Below, one piece after another: positions 52,131-60,654 of a stretch of 64,000 bases of DNA (its first letter is position 1; each line of letters opens with the position of its first letter). The position numbers and the translations under genes were made by a program. Under the pieces are notes generated by a model. The model worked only from the letters and a program-made list of their open reading frames with translations. It was not told the origin of the DNA and searched no databases. Source of the DNA: an uncultured Alistipes sp. (GTDB taxonomy: Bacteria; Bacteroidota; Bacteroidia; Bacteroidales; Rikenellaceae); NCBI GenBank assembly GCA_900541585.1, contig UQKD01000015.1, positions 23,114 to 87,113 on the forward strand, read 5' to 3'.

Positions 52131-52141
52131 GACAGGCCTTT
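52107..52141 (-). terminator. Terminator after the FadL-like gene
   Basis: On the minus strand AAAGGCCTGTC / GACGGGCCTTT (one G-T pair), loop TTTGC, then ATTTTTTT. Confidence 0.85.
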
Positions 52142-52161
52142 ATATTATATGTACCGCCCCG

Positions 52162-53865
52162 TCAGAAGCGGAATCCGAGCGTCAGCGCCACGTTGTGACG
52201 GTTGATGTCGGTCGAATAGACGGCACTCTCGGTGTACCCTGCCTTGTCCTCGGCGTAGAACAGGTGGTAGTCCGTGGTCTTCGACGACATGTACTGATAG
52301 GCCAGGTCGAGCAGCACGCCCCGGGCCAGGACGAATCCCACGCCGGCGCCGTAATAGGTCGTCTGCTTGATGACGGGCGATGCCGGCGGAAACTCATCGT
52401 CCCGGACCATCGAATCGCTGAAGCCAAAGCCCGCACGCAGCGACAGCGCCGGCAGGGGTTTGAACTCGGCGCCCACGCGCACGATGTTCGATCCCTTGAA
52501 ATTCTGGCGGAACGAATCGTTGTACCACGACTGCGAATCCAGCCCCGAGGGGTTGTCCTTGATGCGGATGCCGTTGTACCAGTCGCGCTCGTAATCGACC
52601 GAAATCACGCCCCGCTCGCCGAACGTGTACGACGCACCGAACATCAGCCGTGTCGGCGAGACGAACGACCAGCCGTTGGGTCCGTCGTCGACCAGCAGCG
52701 GCGAAGTCATGTTGGGGTCGCCGGCCGTCGAGATATAACCCTCCTTGTCGGGCTTCACGTTATCTTTCTCATGATCTTCCGGATTTTTGTTGTTGGCATA
52801 GGCCAGTCCGGCCGCGGCGCTCTGGAATTTCCGGTCGAGCGAATAGTAGGTCGGGGTATGGATCGCCGCACCGAGGCGCAGGTTTGCCGTCGGGCGGTAG
52901 ACGATGCCCGCCTTGAAGTTGACGCCCGTGCCGTCCACGATCACGCTCTGGTTCAACTTCCACCGGAGCAGTTGGTAGTCCAGCCCGGAGTTCCCGAAAT
53001 CGGGCGTGTTCTGGCTCGGCGTGTTGTAGAAATACTCTTCGACATAGTCGATATATTTGCGCTGGTAGACGCTCTGAATGCCCAGCGACGCGCCGATGTA
53101 GATTTTATTGTTGATGTTGGCGCCCACCGAAAGCACGTACTCGCCGACCGAGCCTTTGCTCCGCAGCATCGTATAGTGATCGACGCCCGCATTCGGGGCC
53201 ACCCACGTCGGCTTCCATGTCCCGGGATCGTCGGGATCGGTCTGGTCGATCAGGAATCCGCGGTAAGCCAGCGCGGCGTTCCAGTATTCGGGAGCAAAAT
53301 TGTTCCAGTTCCAGTCGCCCGAGCCGCCTCCGTTGTAGAAGTCGTTCTTCGACATGCCGCCCCAGTTCAGCTGGCGCGCATAGGCGTCGCCGATCGTACC
53401 GCCCTGGTTCTGCCGCACGAACCCGTAGTCGTAGTTGAAATCGGCGATGCGGTTGTAGCCGAAGCCGATATTGAGGCTGATGAGCGAGCGCGAACCCTCG
53501 TAGGCATTGATCACGACGCCGATATTGGCCATCGAAAAGCGGTCCCGCGAATTGCGCCCGTACTCCGGAGCGTTGCTCTTGCTCCGCGCGAAGGACATCA
53601 TCGGCGTGATCGAAATATCGCCGTGGCGGTACATGCCCAGACCTGCCGGGTTGATCGACATCGACGAAAGGTCGGCGCCCAGCGAGGTGAAAGCCCCCGC
53701 CATGGCCATGGCCCGCGCCGTGCCGAAGTTGAACTGCGTCTGCGAGAGTTCGATCATATCGGTCGGCATCAGCAGGTCCTTGTCCATCAGGAGTCCGCCC
53801 GATTGCTGGGCCGAGGCCCCGGCCGCCGTCGCGGCGGCCGCAAGCGTGATTATCAGTCGTTTCAT
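52162..53865 (-). CDS. FadL/OmpP1-family outer-membrane channel for hydrophobic compounds
   Basis: 567 residues with signal peptide MKRLIITLAAAATAAGASAQ. The N-terminal plug has the family landmarks SQTQFNFGTARAMAMAGAFTSLGADLSSMSINPAGLGMYR (about 40-79, shown in part): the small-residue and NPAG-type loop that blocks the barrel. About 14 beta strands follow, ending in VALTLGFRF with a terminal Phe. Probable transport of fatty acids or similar molecules. It lies 29 nt behind the Trp/Gly-rich lipoprotein gene, so both are one operon. Confidence 0.9.
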   Translation of the reverse strand: MKRLIITLAAAATAAGASAQQSGGLLMDKDLLMPTDMIELSQTQFNFGTARAMAMAGAFTSLGADLSSMSINPAGLGMYRHGDISITPMMSFARSKSNAPEYGRNSRDRFSMANIGVVINAYEGSRSLISLNIGFGYNRIADFNYDYGFVRQNQGGTIGDAYARQLNWGGMSKNDFYNGGGSGDWNWNNFAPEYWNAALAYRGFLIDQTDPDDPGTWKPTWVAPNAGVDHYTMLRSKGSVGEYVLSVGANINNKIYIGASLGIQSVYQRKYIDYVEEYFYNTPSQNTPDFGNSGLDYQLLRWKLNQSVIVDGTGVNFKAGIVYRPTANLRLGAAIHTPTYYSLDRKFQSAAAGLAYANNKNPEDHEKDNVKPDKEGYISTAGDPNMTSPLLVDDGPNGWSFVSPTRLMFGASYTFGERGVISVDYERDWYNGIRIKDNPSGLDSQSWYNDSFRQNFKGSNIVRVGAEFKPLPALSLRAGFGFSDSMVRDDEFPPASPVIKQTTYYGAGVGFVLARGVLLDLAYQYMSSKTTDYHLFYAEDKAGYTESAVYSTDINRHNVALTLGFRF

Positions 53866-53894
53866 AGTCGTTTACACATTAAGAAAGTCAACCG

Positions 53895-55049
53895 TTAACG
53901 GCCGCCGGAGTTGCGGTAGCTGCCTCCCGAGGAGGTCGTACCCGACCCGCCGCGCGAACCTCCACCGTAACTGCCGCCCGACGACGAACTGCCGCGGTTG
54001 TAGGACGACGAACTGCCGCTGTTATAGCTGTTGCCCCGGTCGTAGGTGTTGCCGCCGGAATTGCGGTAATTGCTGTCGTTGTAACGGCTGCCGCTGCTGC
54101 GCGACGAACTGCCCGAATTATAGCGTCCGCCGGACGAGTTCCGCCCGCTGCTGTTGTCACGCACGCCGAAGGTATTCCGGCCGCTGCTGCCGCCGCCGCG
54201 CATCGACCCGGTGGAATGCGAGTTGTAGCGCGATCCCACGCCGTAGCGGGTTCCCGAAGGCGACGTGTAGGGATTGGGCCGGCGCACGATGTTCGAGTGG
54301 TAGGGTCTTCCGCCGCCCCAGCCGTGGCTCGGTCCCCAGTGGCCGTGGCCGTGCCATCCGGGACCCCAGCCCCAGCCCGGTCCGTACCAGGGGTCGTACC
54401 ACGAACTGTACCACGGTCCCCAACCGGGTCCGTACCAGGGATTGTGCCACGAGTTCCACCCGAAGCTCCAGCCCCAGCTGCCGAACGAGAAGCTCGGCCC
54501 CCAGGGCCTGTTCCAGCCGTAGTACCACGGATCGGAGTAGATCACCGTGCCCCACGATCCGAACATCGAGGTGATGTATTTGGGTTCCACCCACACCTGG
54601 TCGCCCATGACCACGATGTTGTAGAACGCCGGGTCGTAGGCCGACACGTAGTTGAAGGCCGAACTGTAACGGGCGTTGATGTAGCTCGACGGCATCTTGT
54701 AGGTCGGCGACTCGAATCCGCGCAGACGACGGGCGTAAGCACTTTCATAGTCGTCGGCCAACACGCTCTCGTAAGGATTTGCGTCCGCAGAGCGGTATTC
54801 GTAATAGCTATTTTCCGCGGCTGCGGCCTTCGCTTCGGCGATCCGTGCCTCCCATTCGGCCTTGCGGGCTTCGGCGGCAGCGCGCTGCGCCTCGGCCTCG
54901 GCCTGCTTCCTGCGGGAGATCTCCGTCCTGTCATGCACGGCGTAGAGATCGTCGGAAGCATACCCCGCCGAGGCGTAGTAAGCCGACGAGCAGCTTGCGA
55001 GGCCTGCGGACAGGATGACGGTTCCGAATAAAATTTTCAACTTTTTCAT
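53895..55049 (-). CDS. Trp/Gly/Pro-rich, Ser/Gly-tailed lipoprotein
   Basis: 384 residues from the ATG at 55049 (MKKLKILFGTVILSAGLASC lipobox). An Ala/Glu-rich coiled-coil part (about 45-80) is followed by a folded part (about 85-160). Then comes a remarkable segment of repeated W-G/Y-G-P units (NPWYGPGWGPWY, DPWYGPGWGWGPGW, about 190-245) and a long Ser/Gly/Asn/Arg tail (about 285-384). Low-complexity tails of this type are seen in Bacteroidales lipoproteins paired with the FadL-like gene, some once misnamed vitellogenin-like. Likely on the cell surface. The function is unknown. Confidence 0.85.
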   Translation of the reverse strand: MKKLKILFGTVILSAGLASCSSAYYASAGYASDDLYAVHDRTEISRRKQAEAEAQRAAAEARKAEWEARIAEAKAAAAENSYYEYRSADANPYESVLADDYESAYARRLRGFESPTYKMPSSYINARYSSAFNYVSAYDPAFYNIVVMGDQVWVEPKYITSMFGSWGTVIYSDPWYYGWNRPWGPSFSFGSWGWSFGWNSWHNPWYGPGWGPWYSSWYDPWYGPGWGWGPGWHGHGHWGPSHGWGGGRPYHSNIVRRPNPYTSPSGTRYGVGSRYNSHSTGSMRGGGSSGRNTFGVRDNSSGRNSSGGRYNSGSSSRSSGSRYNDSNYRNSGGNTYDRGNSYNSGSSSSYNRGSSSSGGSYGGGSRGGSGTTSSGGSYRNSGGR

Positions 55050-55178
55050 AGCGCACATCATGTTTGCGTTAGTTCTCCGAGTACCAAACGAAAACCGTAC
55101 CGGTTTTAGTATCGTTCATCCTTATAAACGGCCGCGCGCGGGAAATACTGCATGCGCGAATGCGGATCCGTTCGTTTG

Positions 55179-55210
55179 CAAAGATAGTGCAAGCCGAGAG
55201 CAGAGGCAAA
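55179..55210 (-). promoter_or_regulatory. Promoter of the lipoprotein-FadL operon
   Basis: On the minus strand TTTG (55210-55207), 20 nt, TATCTTTG (55186-55179). A full consensus match, about 130 nt before the start. Confidence 0.85.
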
Positions 55211-55244
55211 TTTATTTGACTATGCCGAGGCGCCGCCTATCTAA

Positions 55245-55343
55245 GCGGAGGTTTATCCTCCGCAAAGATACGAATCAGCGGGAGCAAAAACAAGCCTGCC
55301 TGCACTTTGCCGAGCGGGAGTATCTTCGACGAAGTCAAAGGTA
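55245..55343 (-). promoter_or_regulatory. Two further -7 boxes and a hairpin upstream of the lipoprotein operon
   Basis: On the minus strand TATCTTTG (55270-55263) has CTTG 20 nt upstream, and TACCTTTG (55343-55336) has no -33. The perfect hairpin GCGGAGG / CCTCCGC (55245-55263, loop of 5) begins right at the predicted transcript start of the first one. The rest of the 55062-55446 stretch holds no gene. Confidence 0.5.
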
Positions 55344-55446
55344 CGAATAATTCCGGAAAAGCGGTAAAACCTCGGCTTCCGGAGGCGTTTTTTCAACCAA
55401 AAGTGATTTTTTCCGCACGAAAATGTGCGAAAATAAAAAATATGTC

Positions 55447-55454
55447 TATATTTG
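55447..55454 (+). promoter_or_regulatory. -7 box for tRNA-Ser
   Basis: TATATTTG, 64 nt before the tRNA. A weak TGTG lies at the -33 position. Confidence 0.6.
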
Positions 55455-55518
55455 CAGTCCCAAAACAACGGTTTTGGGTCGGGAGAGCGGGCGCAAGTCC
55501 TCCTCCCGCGACCGAAAA

Positions 55519-55608
55519 GGAGAGGTGCCGGAGTGGTCGATCGGGCCGCACTCGAAATGCGGTGTACGGGTAACTGTACCGGGGGTTCGAATCCCTCCCT
55601 CTCCGCCA
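55519..55608 (+). tRNA. tRNA-Ser (anticodon CGA)
   Basis: Acceptor GGAGAGG / CCTCTCC, anticodon loop CTCGAAA with CGA between CCGCA/TGCGG, long variable arm (GTACGGGTAACTGTAC), T arm GGGGGTTCGAATCCCTC, discriminator G and encoded CCA. Confidence 0.95.
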
Positions 55609-55846
55609 GGAGACGCTGAATATCAGCAAAATGCACCGAAACGTCCGGCTTACAAGGCCGGACGTTTTTCTTTTTCCGGCCCCGCTCACGCCACAGCCCC
55701 TCCGGCTTCCGTCCCCGGCGTCCCCATCATCCCCGGCGTTCCCATCGTCTCCACCGTTCCCATCGTCTCCACCGTCTCCGGCCGGACAGACCGGGAAGAA
55801 CGCCGGGAAATGCCTCGAATAGGCCCGTTTGTTTGGGAACGTCCCA
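55609..55846. other. Gene-free stretch with short tandem repeats
   Basis: Between tRNA-Ser and the tamB promoter. After the tRNA terminator lies a C-rich run with two copies of an 18-bp unit (TTCCCATCGTCTCCACCG, about 55738-55775) and related units before it (GTCCCCATCATCCCCGGC). Open frames through it are low-complexity and not credible. Confidence 0.6.
55639..55669 (+). terminator. Terminator after tRNA-Ser
   Basis: AAACGTCCGGC / GCCGGACGTTT stem with a short loop, then TTTT. Confidence 0.88.
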
Positions 55847-55876
55847 TTGCCGAATCGTCGGTTTTTTGTAATTTGC
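55847..55876 (+). promoter_or_regulatory. Promoter of the tamB-tamA operon
   Basis: TTG (55847-55849), 19 nt, TAATTTGC (55869-55876), with the one-T-short -7 form seen elsewhere here. Leader of about 85 nt. Confidence 0.5.
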
Positions 55877-55968
55877 GGCGATTTTACCGCTTTGCGGCAA
55901 AAATACACGCGCAATCGCAGGCCGGCGGCCTGTCTTTTGCCGGATTCCGGAACACGCTGTTTCCATAA

Positions 55969-58900
55969 ATGCTGAAAAAGATTCTCAAACATACGCTCCG
56001 GACGCTGCTCGTCATTCTCCTCGTCCTGCTGCTGGTCCCGGCGCTGCTCTACGTTCCGGCCGTCCAGGACCTGGTCCGTCGCCGTGCCGTCGCCTATGCG
56101 TCCCGGACGCTCGGCATGGAGGTCTCCGTCGAACGCATCCGCCTCGCCTTCCCGCTGCGGCTGACGGTAGACAACACCCTGCTGATCGACAGGACGGACA
56201 CACTCCTTCGCTGCGGAAGGCTTTCGCTCGACGCCGCCCTGTGGCCGCTGATCCGCAAAGAGGTCGTCATCCGGAACTTCGCGCTGGAACGCGTCGCCGC
56301 CCACTACAAGGACACCTTGGCGGGCATGAACCTGCGCGTGGCTGCGGGAGCGTTGTCCCTCGAAGCCGCCCGAGCCGATCTCTCGGCCAACACGGCCGGC
56401 ATCGCCCGGCTCGTCCTGGCCGACGCGGACATCCGTCTGGACCTGACCGAAGCGGCTCCCGCCGGGAAAAAGGACAGCACCGCCGCCCTGCCGTGGACCG
56501 TAGGACTCGACCGGATCGCGGTCTCGAACCTCGCCTTCGGGATGCGGACCTCCCCCGCAGTCTCCGAACTCTCCGTCCGCCTGGCCGACGGGACCGTCGA
56601 CACCTGCCGGGTGCGGCTGGAGAGCCAGCAGGTCTCCGTGAAAAGCGTCCTGCTCGACCGGGGCGCCTATTCCTACCTCACCGGACCGTCCGGACCGGAA
56701 AACGAGGCTCCCGTCAAGACGGCCGAACCGGCCGCGCCGTGGACCGTCCGGGTCGGCAGCGTCGCGCTGACCGGTAACAGCGTCGAATACGGCCGGCTGG
56801 ACCACCGCCCCGCCGCGGGATTCGACCCGGCGTTCATCTCCCTCGCGCCGCTCGACCTCGCGATCGACTCGGTCTACAACCGGGGCACCGACATCGCCCT
56901 GCAAATCCGCCGGATGGCGTTCACCGAACGCTGCGGGCTTTCGGTCCGCGACCTGACCGGACGCGTCGGGATGGACGCGTCGGGCATCGTCCTCTCGGGG
57001 TTCGACCTGCAAACCGCCTTCTCCCGGATCCGGGCGGAACTCTCCGCCGGAGCCGGAATTCTGAAACTGGAGCCGTCATCGCCGCTCGACGCCGCCCTTT
57101 CGGCCGACCTGAATACGAAGGACCTGAAATACCTCTCCCCGGAGGCCGTCCCGCCCGTGCTGGACGACCGGATCGTCCGGCTGACGTTCTCCGCGACAGG
57201 AACGCTGGGCGACATCGAAAAGACGCAGCTGGAAATCTCGTCGCCCGGACACCTCGGCCTCAAAGCCGACGCCGCGGCGAAAAACCTGCTCGACACCGAA
57301 CGGATGGAGGCTTCGGCCCGCTTCGAAGGCGACTTCCGGGACCTCGCGTTCCTCAAGGCGCTGCTCCCCGACACGGCCCTGCGGCGGCGCGTGGCGATTC
57401 CGGCCCTGATCCGGCTCCGCGGCTCCGCCGGGGCGGACAGGGGCACGTTCTCGACGGCTTCGACACTCTCGGCCGACGGCGGCGAACTTTCCGTGAAGGG
57501 GCGGTTCAACCCCCGCGAACAGCGTTATGACGCCGCGATCCGGGCCGACAGCTTCCCGCTCAACCGTTTCCTCCCGGCCGATTCGCTGGGGATCGTCGAC
57601 CTGACCCTGCTGGCCCGCGGCACGGGCTTCGACCCGCTGCTGCCCCGGACCCGGACGAGCTTCCGGGCACAGATCGACCGCGCGGAGTTCGGCGGCCGCG
57701 ATTTCGGGGGCATCGAACTCGACGCAGAACTCGACAGCCAGCGCCTTTCGGGACGAATCTCCGACCGCGACGAAGCGCTCCGGCTGCTGCTGCTCGTCTC
57801 CGGAACGCTGACCGAACGGGAACAGCGCGTCGGCCTCTCGGGCAGTGTCTTCGGGTTCGACCTGGCGGCACTGGGCGTCACCCCTGAGCCGATCGGCGGG
57901 TCGTTCACGCTGAATGCCTCCGCATCCGCCGCCGGAAAGGGCGCCTACGCCGCCCGCATCGCGCTGGACAGCATCGAAATCCGGAACAGACACCGGACGG
58001 ACCGCATCCGTCCGACGAGCGTTTCGCTGCGCACCGACTCGGCCGCAACCCGGGCCGAAGCGGTTTCCGGCGACCTGTCGCTGACCTTCTCCACACCCCA
58101 GTCCGCAGACTCGCTGATCGCGTCGCTGGCCCGGAGCGCCCGGACGCTGGCCGGACAGATCGACACGCAGAGCGTCGACATGGAGCAACTGAAACCCGCG
58201 CTTCCCGACTTCGCCCTGCGGGTCTCGGCGGGTCCCGACAACATCCTCAACAGCCTGCTGAAATCCCGGAAAATCGCCTTCGACAAGCTGAACGCCGAAG
58301 GGATGAGCTGCGACTCGCTGCCCGTTTCGGTCCGCCTGCGCACGGAGGGACTGACCTACGGGAACGTGGTCCTCGACACCGTGACGGCCGACATCCGCCA
58401 GAACGGAAAACGGTTGGAATACGTCCTCGGGCTGGCGAACGTCCCCGGGAATCTCGACAACATCGCCCGGGCCGGACTGTACGGGCACCTCGTGCGGAAC
58501 ACCGGGCAGGTGAACCTTTACCAGCGCAACCGCGCCGGCCGCGAAGGGTTCCGTTTCGGGCTGGACGTGACGTGGACCGACAGCCTGATCCGCGCAAGCG
58601 TGACGCCTTCCGACCCGCTGTTCGGCTTCGAGCCGTGGACGGTAAATCCCGGCAACTACCTCATATACCGCTTCGACAAGCGCGTGGAGGCCGACCTTGA
58701 CATGACCCACGGCGACCAGCGGTTCGCGATCCGCACGCCCCCGGGCGGCGGCGCATCCGACGACATCCGCCTCGACATCGCCGGACTGAACATCGGCCCG
58801 GCCCTGGGACTGTTCCCCTCGGCCCCGCCCGTCGACGGCGTGCTGGGCGCGAACCTGGCGCTGAACCTCGCGGCGGACAGCCTCTCCCTCCGGGGCGGGG

Positions 58901-60654
58901 TCTCGGTGGCAGAACTGACCTACGACAAGCAGCGCTTCGGCAACGTCGACCTCGGACTGTTCTACAAACAGGACCGGGGACACCTCGCCGACGCACGCCT
59001 GACGCTCGACGGAGCCGAGGTGCTGGCCGTGCAGGGGGACTACCGCGAGGAGCGCGAAAGCCCGCTCGACCTGACGGTGACCGTCCCGGGCTTCCCGTTG
59101 CAGCAGGCCAATGTCTTCCTGCCTGCCGACCTGCTCCGCCTTTCGGGCAGCCTGCAGGCCAGGGTCCACGCGGGCGGCACTCCCGGGCGGCCGAAACTCG
59201 ACGGAGGCGTGCGGTTCGCCGGGACCGACATCCGCGTCCCGATGATCGGCACGTCGTTCGGCCTCTCCGCGGATACGATCCGCATCGCCGGCAGCCGCAT
59301 CCTGTTCGACGACTACGCGGTTTACGCCCCGAACAAAAGCGCGCTGACCGTCGGCGGCGAAATCAGCCTCGCCGACTTCAGGCGCATGACGGCCGACCTC
59401 GCGCTGCGGGCCTCGGATTTCCAGTTCGTCGACGTGGCCCGCAAGGCCGGCACGGCCGTCTACGGCAAGGCCTACCTCGACCTCGGCGCCACGGCCAAAG
59501 GTCCCGTGGACGAACTCGTCGTCCGCGGCAACGTCGCCCTGCTGGGCGGCACGGACATCAACTACGTCATGCAGGACTCCCCGATGGACGTGAAGGAACG
59601 CCCGCAGAACGTCGTGACGTTCGTCTCGTTCAGCGAGCTGGACACCCAAACCCCGGACGACACGCCGCAGGAGGTGCGTATCGGCGGCATGGACGTGCTT
59701 GTCAACGTGGACATCAACAACGACGTGCAGGCCGCCGTGGACCTCTCGGCCGACGGCAGCAACCGGATCGACCTCCGGGGCGGCGGCAACCTCACCTACA
59801 CGATGAACCCGCTGGGCGACGTCCGCCTGTCGGGCAAATACGTGCTTTCGGGCGGAAGCGTGCGCTACAACCCGCCCGTCATCTCGCAGAAAATCTTCAA
59901 AATCACGCCGGACAGCTACGTCGAATGGATCGGCGACATCGCCGACCCGGCCTTCAACATCACGGCCGTCGAGACCGTCCGGGCCAACGTCTCCTCCGAC
60001 GGACAGGACGCCCGGCCGGTGAATTTCGACATCTCGATCAACATCCGCAACTCGCTCAACGACCTGGCGATCAGTTTCGGCCTGGCGGCTCCCGAGGACC
60101 TCACCATGCAGAACCAGCTGAACTCGCTGACGGCCGAGCAGCGCGCCAACCAGGCGATGAACCTGCTGATCTACAACACCTACACCGGCCCGGGAACGAC
60201 CGCGAAAGTCAGCTCCGAGAATCCGCTCAACACGTTCATCCAGAAGGAGCTGAACCAATGGGCGCAGAACAACCTCAAGGGCGTGGACCTCACCTTCGGC
60301 ATCGACTCCCACGGCGAAGACGACCCCAACGGCCAGCGCACCGACTACTCCTACCGGCTCTCGAAAAACCTCTTCAACAACCGCGTGCGGGCGGTCATCG
60401 GCGGCAAGTTCAGCACCGACGCCGACCCGTCGCAGAATCTCAAGGAGAACCTGATCGACGACATTTCGCTGGAATACATGCTCACCAAACGCGACAACAT
60501 GTACCTGAAAGTCTTCCGCCACACGGGCTACGAGAGCATTCTCGAAGGCGAGATCACCGAGACGGGCGTGGGTTTCGTCATCCGCAAGAAGCTGTCGCGG
60601 CTGGGCGATCTGTTCAAGCCGATGCGTCCCAAAACCAAAAAACCGAAAAAATGA
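55969..60654 (+). CDS. tamB: TamB-family inner-membrane to outer-membrane bridge protein (DUF490)
   Basis: 1561 residues. An N-terminal membrane anchor (TLRTLLVILLVLLLVPALLY, about 11-30) is followed by AsmA-like and long beta-helical segments. The C-terminal DUF490 part (about 1130-1500) has GKAYLDLGATAKGPVDELVVRGNVALLGGTDINYV-type strands, NLTYTMNPLGDVRLSGKYVLSGGSVRYN and the AINLLIYNT-like end (MNLLIYNTYTGPG). Proteins of this group form a hydrophobic groove that carries phospholipid or helps barrel assembly. The stop overlaps the next start (ATGA), a coupling typical of tamB-tamA. Length is within the usual range for Bacteroidota. Confidence 0.94.
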   Translation: MLKKILKHTLRTLLVILLVLLLVPALLYVPAVQDLVRRRAVAYASRTLGMEVSVERIRLAFPLRLTVDNTLLIDRTDTLLRCGRLSLDAALWPLIRKEVVIRNFALERVAAHYKDTLAGMNLRVAAGALSLEAARADLSANTAGIARLVLADADIRLDLTEAAPAGKKDSTAALPWTVGLDRIAVSNLAFGMRTSPAVSELSVRLADGTVDTCRVRLESQQVSVKSVLLDRGAYSYLTGPSGPENEAPVKTAEPAAPWTVRVGSVALTGNSVEYGRLDHRPAAGFDPAFISLAPLDLAIDSVYNRGTDIALQIRRMAFTERCGLSVRDLTGRVGMDASGIVLSGFDLQTAFSRIRAELSAGAGILKLEPSSPLDAALSADLNTKDLKYLSPEAVPPVLDDRIVRLTFSATGTLGDIEKTQLEISSPGHLGLKADAAAKNLLDTERMEASARFEGDFRDLAFLKALLPDTALRRRVAIPALIRLRGSAGADRGTFSTASTLSADGGELSVKGRFNPREQRYDAAIRADSFPLNRFLPADSLGIVDLTLLARGTGFDPLLPRTRTSFRAQIDRAEFGGRDFGGIELDAELDSQRLSGRISDRDEALRLLLLVSGTLTEREQRVGLSGSVFGFDLAALGVTPEPIGGSFTLNASASAAGKGAYAARIALDSIEIRNRHRTDRIRPTSVSLRTDSAATRAEAVSGDLSLTFSTPQSADSLIASLARSARTLAGQIDTQSVDMEQLKPALPDFALRVSAGPDNILNSLLKSRKIAFDKLNAEGMSCDSLPVSVRLRTEGLTYGNVVLDTVTADIRQNGKRLEYVLGLANVPGNLDNIARAGLYGHLVRNTGQVNLYQRNRAGREGFRFGLDVTWTDSLIRASVTPSDPLFGFEPWTVNPGNYLIYRFDKRVEADLDMTHGDQRFAIRTPPGGGASDDIRLDIAGLNIGPALGLFPSAPPVDGVLGANLALNLAADSLSLRGGVSVAELTYDKQRFGNVDLGLFYKQDRGHLADARLTLDGAEVLAVQGDYREERESPLDLTVTVPGFPLQQANVFLPADLLRLSGSLQARVHAGGTPGRPKLDGGVRFAGTDIRVPMIGTSFGLSADTIRIAGSRILFDDYAVYAPNKSALTVGGEISLADFRRMTADLALRASDFQFVDVARKAGTAVYGKAYLDLGATAKGPVDELVVRGNVALLGGTDINYVMQDSPMDVKERPQNVVTFVSFSELDTQTPDDTPQEVRIGGMDVLVNVDINNDVQAAVDLSADGSNRIDLRGGGNLTYTMNPLGDVRLSGKYVLSGGSVRYNPPVISQKIFKITPDSYVEWIGDIADPAFNITAVETVRANVSSDGQDARPVNFDISINIRNSLNDLAISFGLAAPEDLTMQNQLNSLTAEQRANQAMNLLIYNTYTGPGTTAKVSSENPLNTFIQKELNQWAQNNLKGVDLTFGIDSHGEDDPNGQRTDYSYRLSKNLFNNRVRAVIGGKFSTDADPSQNLKENLIDDISLEYMLTKRDNMYLKVFRHTGYESILEGEITETGVGFVIRKKLSRLGDLFKPMRPKTKKPKK

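Noticed and set aside
55423..55968. Open frames through tRNA-Ser and the minisatellite
   Set aside because: They read through a tRNA and low-complexity DNA and have no protein features.
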